The position numbers and the translations under genes were made by a program. Under the pieces are notes generated by a model that had not been told where the DNA came from, did not search any database, and was given only the letters and a program-made list of their open reading frames with translations. A DNA stretch of 64,000 bases from Corynebacterium sp. (lineage in GTDB: Bacteria; Actinomycetota; Actinomycetes; Mycobacteriales; Mycobacteriaceae): the NCBI GenBank assembly GCA_030527885.1, contig JAUMZY010000006.1:35102-99101 (forward strand), given 5' to 3'. How positions within the stretch are numbered: the first letter of the stretch is position 1; each line of letters begins with the position of its first letter. Positions 27,829-37,049 of this stretch are shown piece by piece.

Positions 27829-28995
27829 ATGGTTAAACACATCATTATTCTCGGCAGCACCGGCTCCATAGGCACCCAGGCACTAGAAGTCATCACCGCC
27901 AACCCCGATAAATTCCAGGTCGTAGGCATCGCCGCAGCCGGCAGCAACCCCCAGCTCATCATTAACCAAGCGCAAGCCCTCGGCCTAAGCCCCGACCGCA
28001 TTGCTATAGCCGACCCCCACGCCGCCGAAACCGTCGCAACTGCTCTCGGGGGATACCCCGTCAGATCCGGCCGCAATGCCGCCGCCGATCTCGTCCACAG
28101 CATCCCCTGCGATACCGTCCTAAACGCCCTCGTTGGTTCCTTAGGGCTCACCGCCACCATGGCCACCATCGAAGTCGGCGCCACCCTGGCCTTAGCCAAT
28201 AAAGAATCCCTCGTCGCCGGCGGCACCCTCGTCACCGAATCCGCCGCCCCCGGCCAAATAGTGCCCGTGGATTCCGAACATTCCGCCATGGCCCAATGCC
28301 TCCGCGCCGGCGCCAGAACCGAAGTGGCACGCCTAGTCCTCACTGCCTCCGGCGGCCCATTCCGCGGCTGGACCCGGCAACAAATGTGGGACGTCACCCC
28401 CGAACAAGCGGCAGCCCACCCCACATGGTCCATGGGCCAAATGAACACCCTGAACTCCGCCACCCTTATTAATAAAGGCCTCGAACTCATCGAAGCCAGC
28501 CTGCTGTTCGACATCCCAGCCGACCGAATCGACGTCACCGTGCACCCCCAATCCATCGTGCATTCCATGGTGACCTTCACCGACGGCGCCACCATCGCCC
28601 AGGCCTCACCCCCCTCCATGAAACTCCCCATCTCCCTGGCACTCCACTGGCCCTACCGTGTACCCGAAGCCCAGCCTGCGCTTGACTTCAGCACCGCCGC
28701 CACCTGGGATTTCCTACCGCTTGATGATCAATCATTCCCCGCAGTACACTTGGCACGCCAAGCGGCAACCTATGGCGGCATGCTCCCCGCGGTGTACAAT
28801 GCAGCAAATGAACAGGCAGCAGCACAATTCTTAGCAGGACGCATCGCATTCCCCCAGATCGTCGACACCGTAACAGAGATACTCAACCACGCCGGCGATT
28901 TCACCCGAACACCAGAATCCATCACGGATGTTCTAGAGTGCGAACAAGAAGCACGCAGCCGTGCCGACCGATATTTAGCCACCATCATCAACTAA
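27829..28995 (+). CDS. dxr: 1-deoxy-D-xylulose 5-phosphate reductoisomerase
   Basis: A 388-residue Dxr (IspC). NADPH-binding [15 protein letters not shown] (about 7-21), the metal- and substrate-binding [27 protein letters not shown], and [27 protein letters not shown] are all intact. It performs the first committed step of the MEP isoprenoid pathway in the cytoplasm and is the target of fosmidomycin. It is followed by rip1 25 bp downstream, and ispG of the same pathway lies 11 kb away past an inserted transport block. Confidence 0.97.
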   Translation: MVKHIIILGSTGSIGTQALEVITANPDKFQVVGIAAAGSNPQLIINQAQALGLSPDRIAIADPHAAETVATALGGYPVRSGRNAAADLVHSIPCDTVLNALVGSLGLTATMATIEVGATLALANKESLVAGGTLVTESAAPGQIVPVDSEHSAMAQCLRAGARTEVARLVLTASGGPFRGWTRQQMWDVTPEQAAAHPTWSMGQMNTLNSATLINKGLELIEASLLFDIPADRIDVTVHPQSIVHSMVTFTDGATIAQASPPSMKLPISLALHWPYRVPEAQPALDFSTAATWDFLPLDDQSFPAVHLARQAATYGGMLPAVYNAANEQAAAQFLAGRIAFPQIVDTVTEILNHAGDFTRTPESITDVLECEQEARSRADRYLATIIN

Positions 28996-29020
28996 CTACA
29001 AGGATTAAGCACTACCCGAT

Positions 29021-30232
29021 ATGTTGTCATACCTAACTGGTGTCCTCCTCTTTGCCCTAGGCATCGCCCTCACCATCGGCCTGCACGAATGGGGGCACTT
29101 CACCGCCGCCCGCCACTACGGCATGAAAGTCCGCCGCTTCTACGTCGGCTTCGGCCCCGAAGTATTCTCCTGGCGCCGGGGCGAAACCACCTACGGGCTC
29201 AAAGCAATCCCCCTCGGCGGATTCTGCGACATCGCAGGCATGACCAACCAAGACGAAATCGAACCCGAAGACGAACACCGCGCCATGCGCAACAAACCCT
29301 GGTGGCAGCGCATCATCGTACTGCTTGGTGGCATCGTCATGAACATCCTCATCGCGCTTGTCATCCTTTACGGGCTTGCCGTCACGTCCGGGCTGCCGAA
29401 CCAAAACGTAGACACCACCGCAGTTGTCGGCGAATTAGGGTGCGTTGCCCCTAAACAAATCGACGCCGAAAATCTCGCCCCCTGTTCCGGAACCGGCCCG
29501 GCAGCAGCCGGCGGCGTCAAAGTGGGCGACCGCATCACCGGCGTCGACAACACCAACCTGGAATCCTTCGTCCAATTGCGCGACTACGTGATGACCAAAC
29601 CCGGCGAAAGTATCACGCTCCACGTTGACCGCAACGGCCAAACCGTCGACATCCCGGTCACTGTCGAATCCGCTAAACGCCTTGATGCTGAAGGCAACGA
29701 AAAAACCGTGGGCGCCATCGGCATCACCAGCAAAGCCCCAGAACTCTTCATTTCCTACGGGCCTATCGCATCCATCGGCGGCACCTTCAACTTCGCCGGC
29801 TCCCTCGTCACCGCCACCATTGATGGTCTTGCTTCATTCCCCGGCAAAATCCCCGGCGTGGTCGCTGCTATCTTCGGTGCCGAACGCGAAGTTGACGGCC
29901 CCATCAGCGTCGTCGGCGCCTCCCACATGGGCGGTGTCCTGGTGGAACGCTCAGCCTGGCCCATGTTCTTCCTCCTGCTCGCCAGCCTGAACTTCTTCCT
30001 GGCCTTCTTCAACCTCGTGCCGCTCCCACCCCTCGACGGCGGACACATTGCCGTTGTACTGTACGAACGCATCCGCGACTTCATTCGCAAACTCCGCGGC
30101 CTGGCCCCCGCCGGCTCCGTGGATTACGAAAAACTCTTCCCCCTCACCGTGGCAGTAGCAACACTCCTGGCTGGTGTTGGCATCATAGTCATCATCGCTG
30201 ACATTGTCAGCCCCATCCAATTATTTGGCTGA
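29021..30232 (+). CDS. rip1: Rip1/RseP-type site-2 zinc metalloprotease (M50)
   Basis: A 403-residue intramembrane protease. The zinc motif HEWGH (His22, Glu23, His26) lies in the first membrane segment, a second segment is near 105-125, and a PDZ domain spans about 155-225 (VGDRITGVDNTNLESFVQLRDYVM). The C-terminal membrane segments carry NLVPLPPLDGGHI with the third zinc ligand. It releases anti-sigma factors and cleaves membrane proteins, and in mycobacteria it controls envelope lipids. It follows dxr, as expected. A paired repeat/terminator lies immediately after the stop. Confidence 0.95.
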   Translation: MLSYLTGVLLFALGIALTIGLHEWGHFTAARHYGMKVRRFYVGFGPEVFSWRRGETTYGLKAIPLGGFCDIAGMTNQDEIEPEDEHRAMRNKPWWQRIIVLLGGIVMNILIALVILYGLAVTSGLPNQNVDTTAVVGELGCVAPKQIDAENLAPCSGTGPAAAGGVKVGDRITGVDNTNLESFVQLRDYVMTKPGESITLHVDRNGQTVDIPVTVESAKRLDAEGNEKTVGAIGITSKAPELFISYGPIASIGGTFNFAGSLVTATIDGLASFPGKIPGVVAAIFGAEREVDGPISVVGASHMGGVLVERSAWPMFFLLLASLNFFLAFFNLVPLPPLDGGHIAVVLYERIRDFIRKLRGLAPAGSVDYEKLFPLTVAVATLLAGVGIIVIIADIVSPIQLFG

Positions 30233-30233
30233 C

Positions 30234-30268
30234 GCTTTTCGACGGCCCACGGTGGGGCGTCGAAAAGC
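30234..30268. terminator. Hairpin made of two inverted copies of the 11-bp repeat; bidirectional terminator candidate
   Basis: GCTTTTCGACG (30234-30244) and CGTCGAAAAGC (30258-30268) are exact complements. Pairing continues inward through CCCAC/GTGGG with one mismatch, giving a 17-bp stem with a minimal loop. It sits 2 bp after the rip1 stop and 4 bp before the end of the convergent permease gene, so it serves the 3' ends of both. The runs of four T on each arm would lie inside the stem rather than after it. Confidence 0.65.
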
Positions 30269-30271
30269 TAG

Positions 30272-32086
30272 CTAGCGGCGGGTCTTCCGCAAATCCAGAT
30301 TCGTGTCCGTAGCCAAAGCCGACGCCACCCCCAGTAACACCAGCAACACGGTGGGCGCAATCATCATCCACGGCGCCCGCCCCACATAATGAATCGACTC
30401 GGATAAAATCTTGCCCCAGTTTGGTGAATCATGCGCCGCACCCAAGCCCAAAAAGCCCAAACTCACCAGCGCTAACGCATTATGCGCAATCCGGGACGCT
30501 GCATGCCGAGTCACCGCCGGCCACAAAGTCGGCCACGTATGTATCCACAACAATCGACGCTGGGACGCACCCTGCAACTCCGCCCACCGATAAAACCCAG
30601 TGGTCTTCGCCTCCTCGACTACAGTTGCCGTGTGCGCCGCCAGCGGAATCCACCCAACACACATCACAGCAATGGCCGCAGTCGTCTGCGAAGAACCAAA
30701 AACACCAGCCAAAATCACACCAATAAACACAGCCGGCAGGGCATTAAGCGCATCACCCAACTTGCTCACCCACGGGCCAGCCAACCCCAAGATGCACCCA
30801 ATGATCGCGCACACGATGGTCACCACCACCGCAATGCCCAAACTCACAACCACCCCCGACGCAATCCGGATGGCCAAATCCCGACCAACCTGATCCGTAC
30901 CCAACGGATGCATCGCCGACGGCGGCAGGAACTTGTGCCCCGAATCAATCGTGGGCCCCGGCACCAAAAGCGACGTGATGAACAACACCACAAAGGGGAC
31001 GAGAACAATGACAAGCACCCACCCACCACGAGGTTTCTGCTGCGGCGACAGTGACTGCGAAGAATAACTAGTGGCCGAATTAAGCAGCGGCGCCAACAAC
31101 GTACGCCGCAGCATCTGTGACACAATCCCGGTGAGTAGGCCAATAACTACCGCCGTCAACACAATCACCTGCAACACCGGAATGTTTCGACTGCGGGCGG
31201 CATCCACCGCCGTCAACCCCAAACCCGGAATATTAAACGTGGTCTCCACCAACGCCGTTGCCGCCAACGTGCCAGCAAAAAACAACACAATCTGCGGCAA
31301 CAACACCGCCATGCTGCGATACAACAACGCCCACGAAATCCGCCGCTTAGCCACACCATTGAGCCGCCACGCCCGCACCCACTCCTCCTGGCCCACACCA
31401 TCAATGGTGATGAGCAGAATACGGCCCAGCAAACCAGCCGACGGAAGCGCCAACGACAACACCGGCAAAACCATATGCCGTGGCGAAGAAAAACCACTGG
31501 TAGGAAGCAGTTTCCACTGCACCGCAACCAACACCAGTAACGTAACCGCAAGCACAAACTCCGGAATGGAACCCAAAATCGCCATGCCCAAAATATGGGA
31601 CGTGCGAGACTTCTTCCCATTCACAACGGCACTAATCCGGGGGAGCACCAACAACACTGCGATGAGCACCGCAGTGATCGTCGACGTGAGAGCAATGGTG
31701 AAGGAAATCCCAAACCCAGACAAGGCAATATCAGCGGCCTTCTGCGACGGATCAATCCAACTAACCCCGAAATCACCCCGCAGCGCCCCCGTGAACCACG
31801 ACACAATGCCGTCTATCGGGCCGTCAGGCAAATCCAATTCGGTGCGGATCGCATCCAACACCGCCGGGTCGGGTTCCCGTTCCGCCTCCCGGGTGCGGAA
31901 CACCGCAAATGCTATATCACTGCCGTCAATGAACGGCAGGGCAGCAGTGACGATGGCACTGCCAATGAGCAGCAAGAAGGGGAAAACCAAACTGCGGAAA
32001 AACCGCAGCACAGGGTTGGTGCGGGGCGGGGTATCCGATGCCGGTTGGGCTTCATCGGGTTTGAGGGTCTGCTTGACCTTGGTCAC
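30272..32086 (-). CDS. Fused double permease of a peptide/nickel-type ABC importer (DppB-DppC fusion)
   Basis: A 604-residue protein containing two complete permease units usually encoded by separate genes. The first (about 25-325) resembles DppB, with an EAA-loop segment EEWVRAWRLNGVAKRR; the second (about 340-600) resembles DppC, with GTDQVGRDLAIRIASG and the loop YRWAELQGASQRRLLWIH. Each has about six membrane segments. It would form the whole translocation pore for the binding protein and ATPases encoded just upstream. It is the last gene of the five-gene operon 36600-30272. Substrate is unknown: peptide, nickel or a metal-chelate are all plausible. Confidence 0.85.
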   Translation of the reverse strand: MTKVKQTLKPDEAQPASDTPPRTNPVLRFFRSLVFPFLLLIGSAIVTAALPFIDGSDIAFAVFRTREAEREPDPAVLDAIRTELDLPDGPIDGIVSWFTGALRGDFGVSWIDPSQKAADIALSGFGISFTIALTSTITAVLIAVLLVLPRISAVVNGKKSRTSHILGMAILGSIPEFVLAVTLLVLVAVQWKLLPTSGFSSPRHMVLPVLSLALPSAGLLGRILLITIDGVGQEEWVRAWRLNGVAKRRISWALLYRSMAVLLPQIVLFFAGTLAATALVETTFNIPGLGLTAVDAARSRNIPVLQVIVLTAVVIGLLTGIVSQMLRRTLLAPLLNSATSYSSQSLSPQQKPRGGWVLVIVLVPFVVLFITSLLVPGPTIDSGHKFLPPSAMHPLGTDQVGRDLAIRIASGVVVSLGIAVVVTIVCAIIGCILGLAGPWVSKLGDALNALPAVFIGVILAGVFGSSQTTAAIAVMCVGWIPLAAHTATVVEEAKTTGFYRWAELQGASQRRLLWIHTWPTLWPAVTRHAASRIAHNALALVSLGFLGLGAAHDSPNWGKILSESIHYVGRAPWMMIAPTVLLVLLGVASALATDTNLDLRKTRR

Positions 32087-32267
32087 TGTACTTCACTGCT
32101 TCCGTGGTCGTGAGGATTGCGATTGATGAGGGATACTGTGGGCGTCTGGGTGGGGTAGGTGGTTGGCTGCCTGGGGCGCCTGGTTGCCGGGAAGCCTCTA
32201 GGCCCCAAGGCCGCCGCTGGGCCATAAATACTGCAGGCCAGCACCACTACAAGCCGCCCACCGGCGC

Positions 32268-33758
32268 TTATCGCGTAATCTTGGTGTCCTTAGTGACGAG
32301 CTTGCGCTCATATGTATCAAAATCGACACCCTCCAGGTTCTTATACGAAATCACCGAATTCTCATGGGCAATCGGGATAACAGCATTGTCCGCCACAATC
32401 TTGGCACCAATCTCCGCAGCCTTGGCATAACGCTCATCAACGTTGGCGATCTCCAACGCGCTGTTAATTTCGTTATCAATATCCGGATTGCAGTACTGCG
32501 ACAAGTTATAACCGCCGTCACACGTGTAATCACTAGACAGGAAGGAAACCGGATCAGCAGCCCCCAAACCATAATTGCGGTTACCCAAAACCACATCAAA
32601 TTCACCCGACAACAAAGCCTCTTCCAACGTGTCATAAGGCTTCTGCGTCACTTCCACCTCAAAACCAGCTTTACGCAGCTGATCTGCAATCACAGTGGCG
32701 GCCTCCGGAAGTTCCGGGCGGGAATCCCACGTAGCCAAAGTAATCTTGGTGCCCACCTCAGGATCAGTGGCACCAGCCAGGGAATTCTTCGAAATAACAC
32801 TCTTCGCCCATTCGGAATTCTGTGCGAAAAGACTGCCGTTGGGGTCACCCGCATGCCCCTCGTAAATGTCCTTAACCACAGTCGCCGGATCAACAACCTC
32901 AGCGGCCTTGGCGCGCATCGCGGGATCAGCAAAAACCCCCTTCTTCGTGTTGAAATGCAAATACGTGCCCCGCGGAATGACCGTGAACTCAGTCTTCACA
33001 TCACCCAAACTCCCCAACTGCGAAATGGGAATAGCCTGCGTCAACGACACTTCCCCCGACTGCACAGCACGCGCCCGCGTCGAACCATCAGCACTGAACG
33101 TAGTGGTCACACCATCCAACTGCGGTTTACCACCCCAATAATCAGCAAAAGCTTCAGTCTTCACCTCACTGTCCGAGACCGAAACAACCTTAAACGGACC
33201 AGTAGCCGTCCCAACCAAGGAAGGTTCGGACCCTTCATAAGCCTTCTTCGCCAAAATAACCGTGCCGGCATCAGTGAAACGCTGCGCCAAAATCGGATCA
33301 TCCTTATCAGAAGTGACCTCTACCTCCGTATCACTCTTAGCCGTGGCTTTGATATCAGCCTTGCCCAAACCCTTGGGGCGGGCCGCAGCCGACACCGCCT
33401 TATTAATAGACTCGGCGGCAGCTTCAGCATTCAGGTCGGTGCCGTCGTGGAATTTCACGCCACTGCGCAGCTTAAACACCACAGTTTTGGTATCCGGGGC
33501 CTCCCAGGATTCCGCCAAACCAGGAATGAGATTGCCCTCAGAATCCAAATTAACCAAGGTTTCGGTCACACCCATGCGGGTATTGAGCAGCGCATCATCA
33601 GAAAACGGCGACAAGGATGCCACAGGCTTGAAGGGCAGGGAAATTTTGATGTTATTACCACTGACTGAATTATCTTCAGTAAAGCAAGCAGTGAGCGGCA
33701 GTGAGCACAAAACCGCAGCACTCACGGCTATGATTCGGGTGGTTGTTCGGGAAAACAT
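32268..33758 (-). CDS. Substrate-binding lipoprotein of the ABC importer (SBP family 5)
   Basis: A 496-residue extracytoplasmic binding protein. A signal peptide ends in the lipobox LTAC with Cys25. The family 5 core follows: TLVNLDSEGNLIPGLAESWE, VVFKLRSGVKFHDGTDLNAE (about 88-107), and later VDPATVVKDIYEGHAG and NRNYGLGAADPVSFLSSDYTCDGG. Such proteins capture peptides, nickel or metal chelates and hand them to the permease. It lies between the MFS gene and the fused permease, 180 bp from the latter. Its upstream region has a copy of the 11-bp repeat. Confidence 0.9.
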   Translation of the reverse strand: MFSRTTTRIIAVSAAVLCSLPLTACFTEDNSVSGNNIKISLPFKPVASLSPFSDDALLNTRMGVTETLVNLDSEGNLIPGLAESWEAPDTKTVVFKLRSGVKFHDGTDLNAEAAAESINKAVSAAARPKGLGKADIKATAKSDTEVEVTSDKDDPILAQRFTDAGTVILAKKAYEGSEPSLVGTATGPFKVVSVSDSEVKTEAFADYWGGKPQLDGVTTTFSADGSTRARAVQSGEVSLTQAIPISQLGSLGDVKTEFTVIPRGTYLHFNTKKGVFADPAMRAKAAEVVDPATVVKDIYEGHAGDPNGSLFAQNSEWAKSVISKNSLAGATDPEVGTKITLATWDSRPELPEAATVIADQLRKAGFEVEVTQKPYDTLEEALLSGEFDVVLGNRNYGLGAADPVSFLSSDYTCDGGYNLSQYCNPDIDNEINSALEIANVDERYAKAAEIGAKIVADNAVIPIAHENSVISYKNLEGVDFDTYERKLVTKDTKITR

Positions 33759-33827
33759 GAGACTCCTCAGGGTGGGGATCAGGTCAGCTCAGCATGTGAG
33801 CAGAAACGGCCACGCTTGTTGCTTTTC

Positions 33828-33838
33828 GCTTTTCGACG
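33828..33838 (+). repeat. 11-bp repeat copy with a partial tandem duplicate
   Basis: Exact GCTTTTCGACG followed by C, directly preceded by GCTTTTC at 33821-33827. It is in the MFS-binding-protein gap. Confidence 0.7.
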
Positions 33839-33899
33839 CTCGACGTTGCCGGTCGCGCCGGGTTAGCGTGGACATTGCTCCGCACATGCGAAATGGGTT

Positions 33900-35195
33900 T
33901 TATGTGGCGGGATGCACGGGCACCTCCCGCTTTTTTCGGGACGCGATGGTGGCAATCTTCGGCAGCACAATGGTGGAGGCCAACAATGTGATGGTTAGTG
34001 TCAGCCAGGGGAGTGTTGCCGCTGGTTGGGGTGTTTTGGCGAAATCCAGCATGCGGCCCAAGACCAAAGAACTAATGAGCACCGCCAACCCGCCGAAGGA
34101 ATTGAGGAAACCGAAGTAGGTTCCCACATGTTTCTCCGCAGTGATGATGCCCACTAAATCCCGGGCGATGGGGATGGCAATCATCTGGCCGGCATGGAGT
34201 AGAAGCAGCATGATGAGTGAGGGAATGAGCGCCCCGAAACCAGGTAGGGGATTAAACGGCGCGGCGATGGCGATCACAGCAAAACATAAGGCCATGGATC
34301 CAAACCCCACGCTGAGGGCGGTGGTGGTGGTGGAGCGGCGTTGCGCCCATGCTGTCAGTGGCATTTGCAGGATTAAAACCACAATGCTGGCGAACACAAA
34401 CATCCACCCCAATGCGTCTTGGTTGCCGGTGGCGCGTTCCAACTCAATGGGAAGCAAGAGGTACTGCTGGTTATATGTGACGAGGCCGGTGCTGTAGGCC
34501 AGGGCGAAGATTAAGAACAATGGGTTGCGCAGAACCGTCGAAAAGCTAGCCCATATGGATTCGCTCGGTGGCGTATCCACAGATGGGATGATGATGGCAT
34601 GGCTGATCAGCAAAATGCCGAAAATACCAGCGGCAATGTAACACATGATATTAAACCCACTGCTGAGCAGCAGGGCTCCTAACACCGGGCCGATGAGTGC
34701 GCCGATGCGTAGGAACAACGCATCCAATGCGAAAAGATCCGAGCGGGTGATGATGCCTTGGTCTTCTGCCTCCCGGCCGGCCACGGCGAACGAAGCTTCC
34801 GCAGCTGGGGAGAACAAGGCGGCGGCGAAACCAATCAGGATGACCGCCACCATGAGTTGAACGGTGGTCTGCGACAGGCCGGCGGCAATGAACCCAATGA
34901 TGCGGATGCTGATGCCGATCAGGAGGATTTTCTTCACACCGAATCGGTCGGTGAGGGCACCCCCGAGGAAAAATAGGCCTTGTTGGCTGAACGTGCGCAG
35001 CCCCAAAACGAGGCCGATCATGGTGCCGGTGGCGGCGAGGGATTCCTCCATATAGGTGGCTAAAAACGGGACAACCAGGTAAAACCCAATGTTGAACATC
35101 ATTTCGGTGAGCAGTAAGAGCCGCACCGCTGAAGATAACTGATTAAACCGACCCAGTTGGGATTTCAGTCGACTGATATGGGGTTTCAATGACAC
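33900..35195 (-). CDS. Major facilitator superfamily transporter
   Basis: A 431-residue protein with about twelve hydrophobic segments. The loop between segments 2 and 3 reads GGALTDRFGVKKILLIG, the MFS signature, and a similar sequence appears in the second half. It probably exports a small molecule or drug. Within this operon, next to an Opp/Dpp-type importer, its position recalls metallophore loci where an MFS exports the chelator that the ABC system re-imports; that is inference only, as no chelator biosynthesis gene is present. An exact 11-bp repeat lies inside its coding sequence at 34536-34546. Confidence 0.85.
   Translation of the reverse strand: MSLKPHISRLKSQLGRFNQLSSAVRLLLLTEMMFNIGFYLVVPFLATYMEESLAATGTMIGLVLGLRTFSQQGLFFLGGALTDRFGVKKILLIGISIRIIGFIAAGLSQTTVQLMVAVILIGFAAALFSPAAEASFAVAGREAEDQGIITRSDLFALDALFLRIGALIGPVLGALLLSSGFNIMCYIAAGIFGILLISHAIIIPSVDTPPSESIWASFSTVLRNPLFLIFALAYSTGLVTYNQQYLLLPIELERATGNQDALGWMFVFASIVVLILQMPLTAWAQRRSTTTTALSVGFGSMALCFAVIAIAAPFNPLPGFGALIPSLIMLLLLHAGQMIAIPIARDLVGIITAEKHVGTYFGFLNSFGGLAVLISSLVLGRMLDFAKTPQPAATLPWLTLTITLLASTIVLPKIATIASRKKREVPVHPAT
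34536..34546 (-). repeat. 11-bp repeat copy inside the MFS gene
   Basis: Exact CGTCGAAAAGC within the coding region, where it reads in the frame of the minus-strand gene as part of an Ala-Phe-Arg-like segment. Confidence 0.6.
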
Positions 35196-35210
35196 AATGA
35201 GATCCTGGTC

Positions 35211-35897
35211 TTAGGTGGGATTAAGAAGTTCGAAAGCATCAATGAGACTGCGGCGCGCCTCGCTGGCATTAGTGCGATCCCACAGCTGTGAACTGGGAAT
35301 ATCCTCGACAATGCCGCCGTCGGCCATGACGATGCAGCGCTCACTGAGCTTCGCCGCCGCGGGCAAATCATGCGACACCAAAACCGTCGTTATCTCCGGG
35401 GCTTTGAACAAACCAATGACCAATTCCCGGGCGGTGCGGTCCAGGGCACTCAGCGCCTCATCGGCATAAATGACCTTGGGGTTAGCTATCAGGGCGCGGG
35501 CAATTCCCACCCGTTGCCGTTGCCCACCGGAAAGCTGATGCGGGAACCGGCTGGCGGCGTCCTCCGGCAAATCCAATTGGTGCAGCAACTCCGGGATTCG
35601 GGCGACGGCGACCTGCATGTCACCGCCGGCAATGGCCACAGGTTCAGTGATGATATGCCGAACCTTGAGCTTCGGATTGAGACTGCCATCAAGATCCTGG
35701 GGTATGTAGGCAAATTCCCCCACCGGGGGTGCGGTGACCTCCCCAGAAGTGGGGCTCAACCAAGTGCACATCAAGCGTAATAACGTGGTTTTTCCAGCCC
35801 CAGAAGCTCCCAACAGCGCAACTTTTTCCCCCTCATTGATGGTGACTGAAGTGGGCTTCAAATAAGGAAAAACCGCAGCATTAGTCAGTGAAATCAT
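35211..35897 (-). CDS. ABC importer ATPase 2 (DppF-like)
   Basis: A 228-residue ABC ATPase from the ATG at 35897, which overlaps the previous gene by 17 bp. Walker A GASGAGKTT (about 30-38), signature LSGGQRQRVGIARAL (about 137-151) and Walker B VIYADEALSAL are intact. The Q-loop YIPQDLDGSLNPKLKV matches peptide/nickel importers (OppF/DppF/NikE). It would pair with the adjacent ATPase to drive the fused permease. A longer reading from 35945 lies within the upstream gene and is not needed. Confidence 0.9.
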   Translation of the reverse strand: MISLTNAAVFPYLKPTSVTINEGEKVALLGASGAGKTTLLRLMCTWLSPTSGEVTAPPVGEFAYIPQDLDGSLNPKLKVRHIITEPVAIAGGDMQVAVARIPELLHQLDLPEDAASRFPHQLSGGQRQRVGIARALIANPKVIYADEALSALDRTARELVIGLFKAPEITTVLVSHDLPAAAKLSERCIVMADGGIVEDIPSSQLWDRTNASEARRSLIDAFELLNPT

Positions 35898-36600
35898 CCC
35901 AATTCTTCCGGAACGTAGCATTCGAACACGTGCAATCATCGGCACAATCCAAAGTGATCACATCAGGACACAACGCCCGCGCCGCCCCCAGATCATGCGA
36001 AATAAAGACGATGGACATGCTGCCCTCAGAGCTTTCCACTATCTCCCGCAGCGTACGCACAATGCCGGCGGTGGACACAGGATCCAAAGCAGAAGTAATT
36101 TCATCGCACAGCAGTAAATCCGGATCAGACCCCAACGCAAACGCAATGGCAGCACGCTGCCGCTGACCACCAGAAAGCTCCAGCGGATAGCGGGAAAAGA
36201 ACTCCGGAGCCAGATGTACTTTAGCTAAAAGCTCATGGGCTCTCTCAATGCTCCCTGCAGTCAACGCAATTTGCCTATCGACGCGCTGAAGCGGGTTGAG
36301 CGCCCCGAAAGCGTCCTGACTGATCAACCCCACCTTGCCATGCCGATGCACATGACCCACACTCGTGAGATTATGAGCCGGAATATTACCAATAGCAGTG
36401 GTCAAAGTGGTTTTCCCAGACCCAGAAGGGCCAACCACCGCAGTCAAAGTACCCGGTTTGATCTCTAACTCATCAATGGTTACTGCGGTCACTGCACCAT
36501 ATTTCAATTCCACATCATCGAACCGGCACAACGGAAGTGGCTGTGGGGCAGTAGCGGTCTTAGTACTAATGGATTTCTCCTTATAGCAAATATCGGTCAA
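35881..36600 (-). CDS. ABC importer ATPase 1 (DppD-like)
   Basis: A 239-residue ABC ATPase: Walker A GPSGSGKTT (57-65), Q-loop LISQDAFGALNPLQRV, signature LSGGQRQRAAIAFAL (142-156), Walker B LLLCDEITSALDP. The C-terminal tail has the Cys cluster CADDCTC. It is the first gene of the importer operon and overlaps the second ATPase by 17 bp. The 450 bp upstream contain the candidate control sites. Confidence 0.9.
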   Translation of the reverse strand: MTDICYKEKSISTKTATAPQPLPLCRFDDVELKYGAVTAVTIDELEIKPGTLTAVVGPSGSGKTTLTTAIGNIPAHNLTSVGHVHRHGKVGLISQDAFGALNPLQRVDRQIALTAGSIERAHELLAKVHLAPEFFSRYPLELSGGQRQRAAIAFALGSDPDLLLCDEITSALDPVSTAGIVRTLREIVESSEGSMSIVFISHDLGAARALCPDVITLDCADDCTCSNATFRKNWDDFTD

Positions 36601-37049
36601 ATATGAGGTGCAAGTAGGGCTAACGACCCCTTAATTAAAACAGTTTTTCACATGCTGGAGAAAACCTTATTAGAGAAGCGCATGGTTTTCAAGAGAACAG
36701 TTTTGCTGAACAAGCAACGAAGATTTCTGCCATGGCGACATGTGCGCCCCAAGGAGGGAAAACTCATGATTCTATGCCGTATGCGTGCATTATGTGCAGA
36801 TTTCATTATTTATGCAGCTAGTCCAGTAGAAAACGATAACCATTAATGGGTGGTTTTAAGAGAAAACCATTGCGATGGATGTCAGCTGTTGCGTTGACGT
36901 ATTTGGCCTGTGGTGAGTGCAATTCCAGGATTTTTAGTGGGGTAAATCACTAAAAAGCGCTAATTGTCAGATGTATTAATATAGGTGATAGCTAAATGGA
37001 TTACCCAACAACAATGTCGCCATAACTCTGAAAAGGCTTCTAGGAAAAC
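36601..37049. other. Divergent regulatory region between the two ABC transport operons
   Basis: 449 bp, AT-rich, without a convincing gene; a 64-codon reading at 36652-36846 has no homology I recognise. It holds a GAAAACGATAACCATTA element (36829-36845) that loosely resembles Zur/Fur-type boxes, a hairpin TGGTTTT/AAAACCA (36851-36869), and a possible promoter for the rightward operon, TTGTCA (36964-36969), 16-bp spacer, TGATAG. Confidence 0.4.

Noticed and set aside
31071-33668. Long plus-strand readings opposite the fused permease and the binding protein
   Set aside because: Thr/Asn/Arg-rich products without motifs; the minus-strand genes have clear family features.
36652-36846. 64-codon plus-strand reading in the divergent ABC gap
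   Set aside because: Basic composition, no family, and it runs into the candidate regulatory elements.
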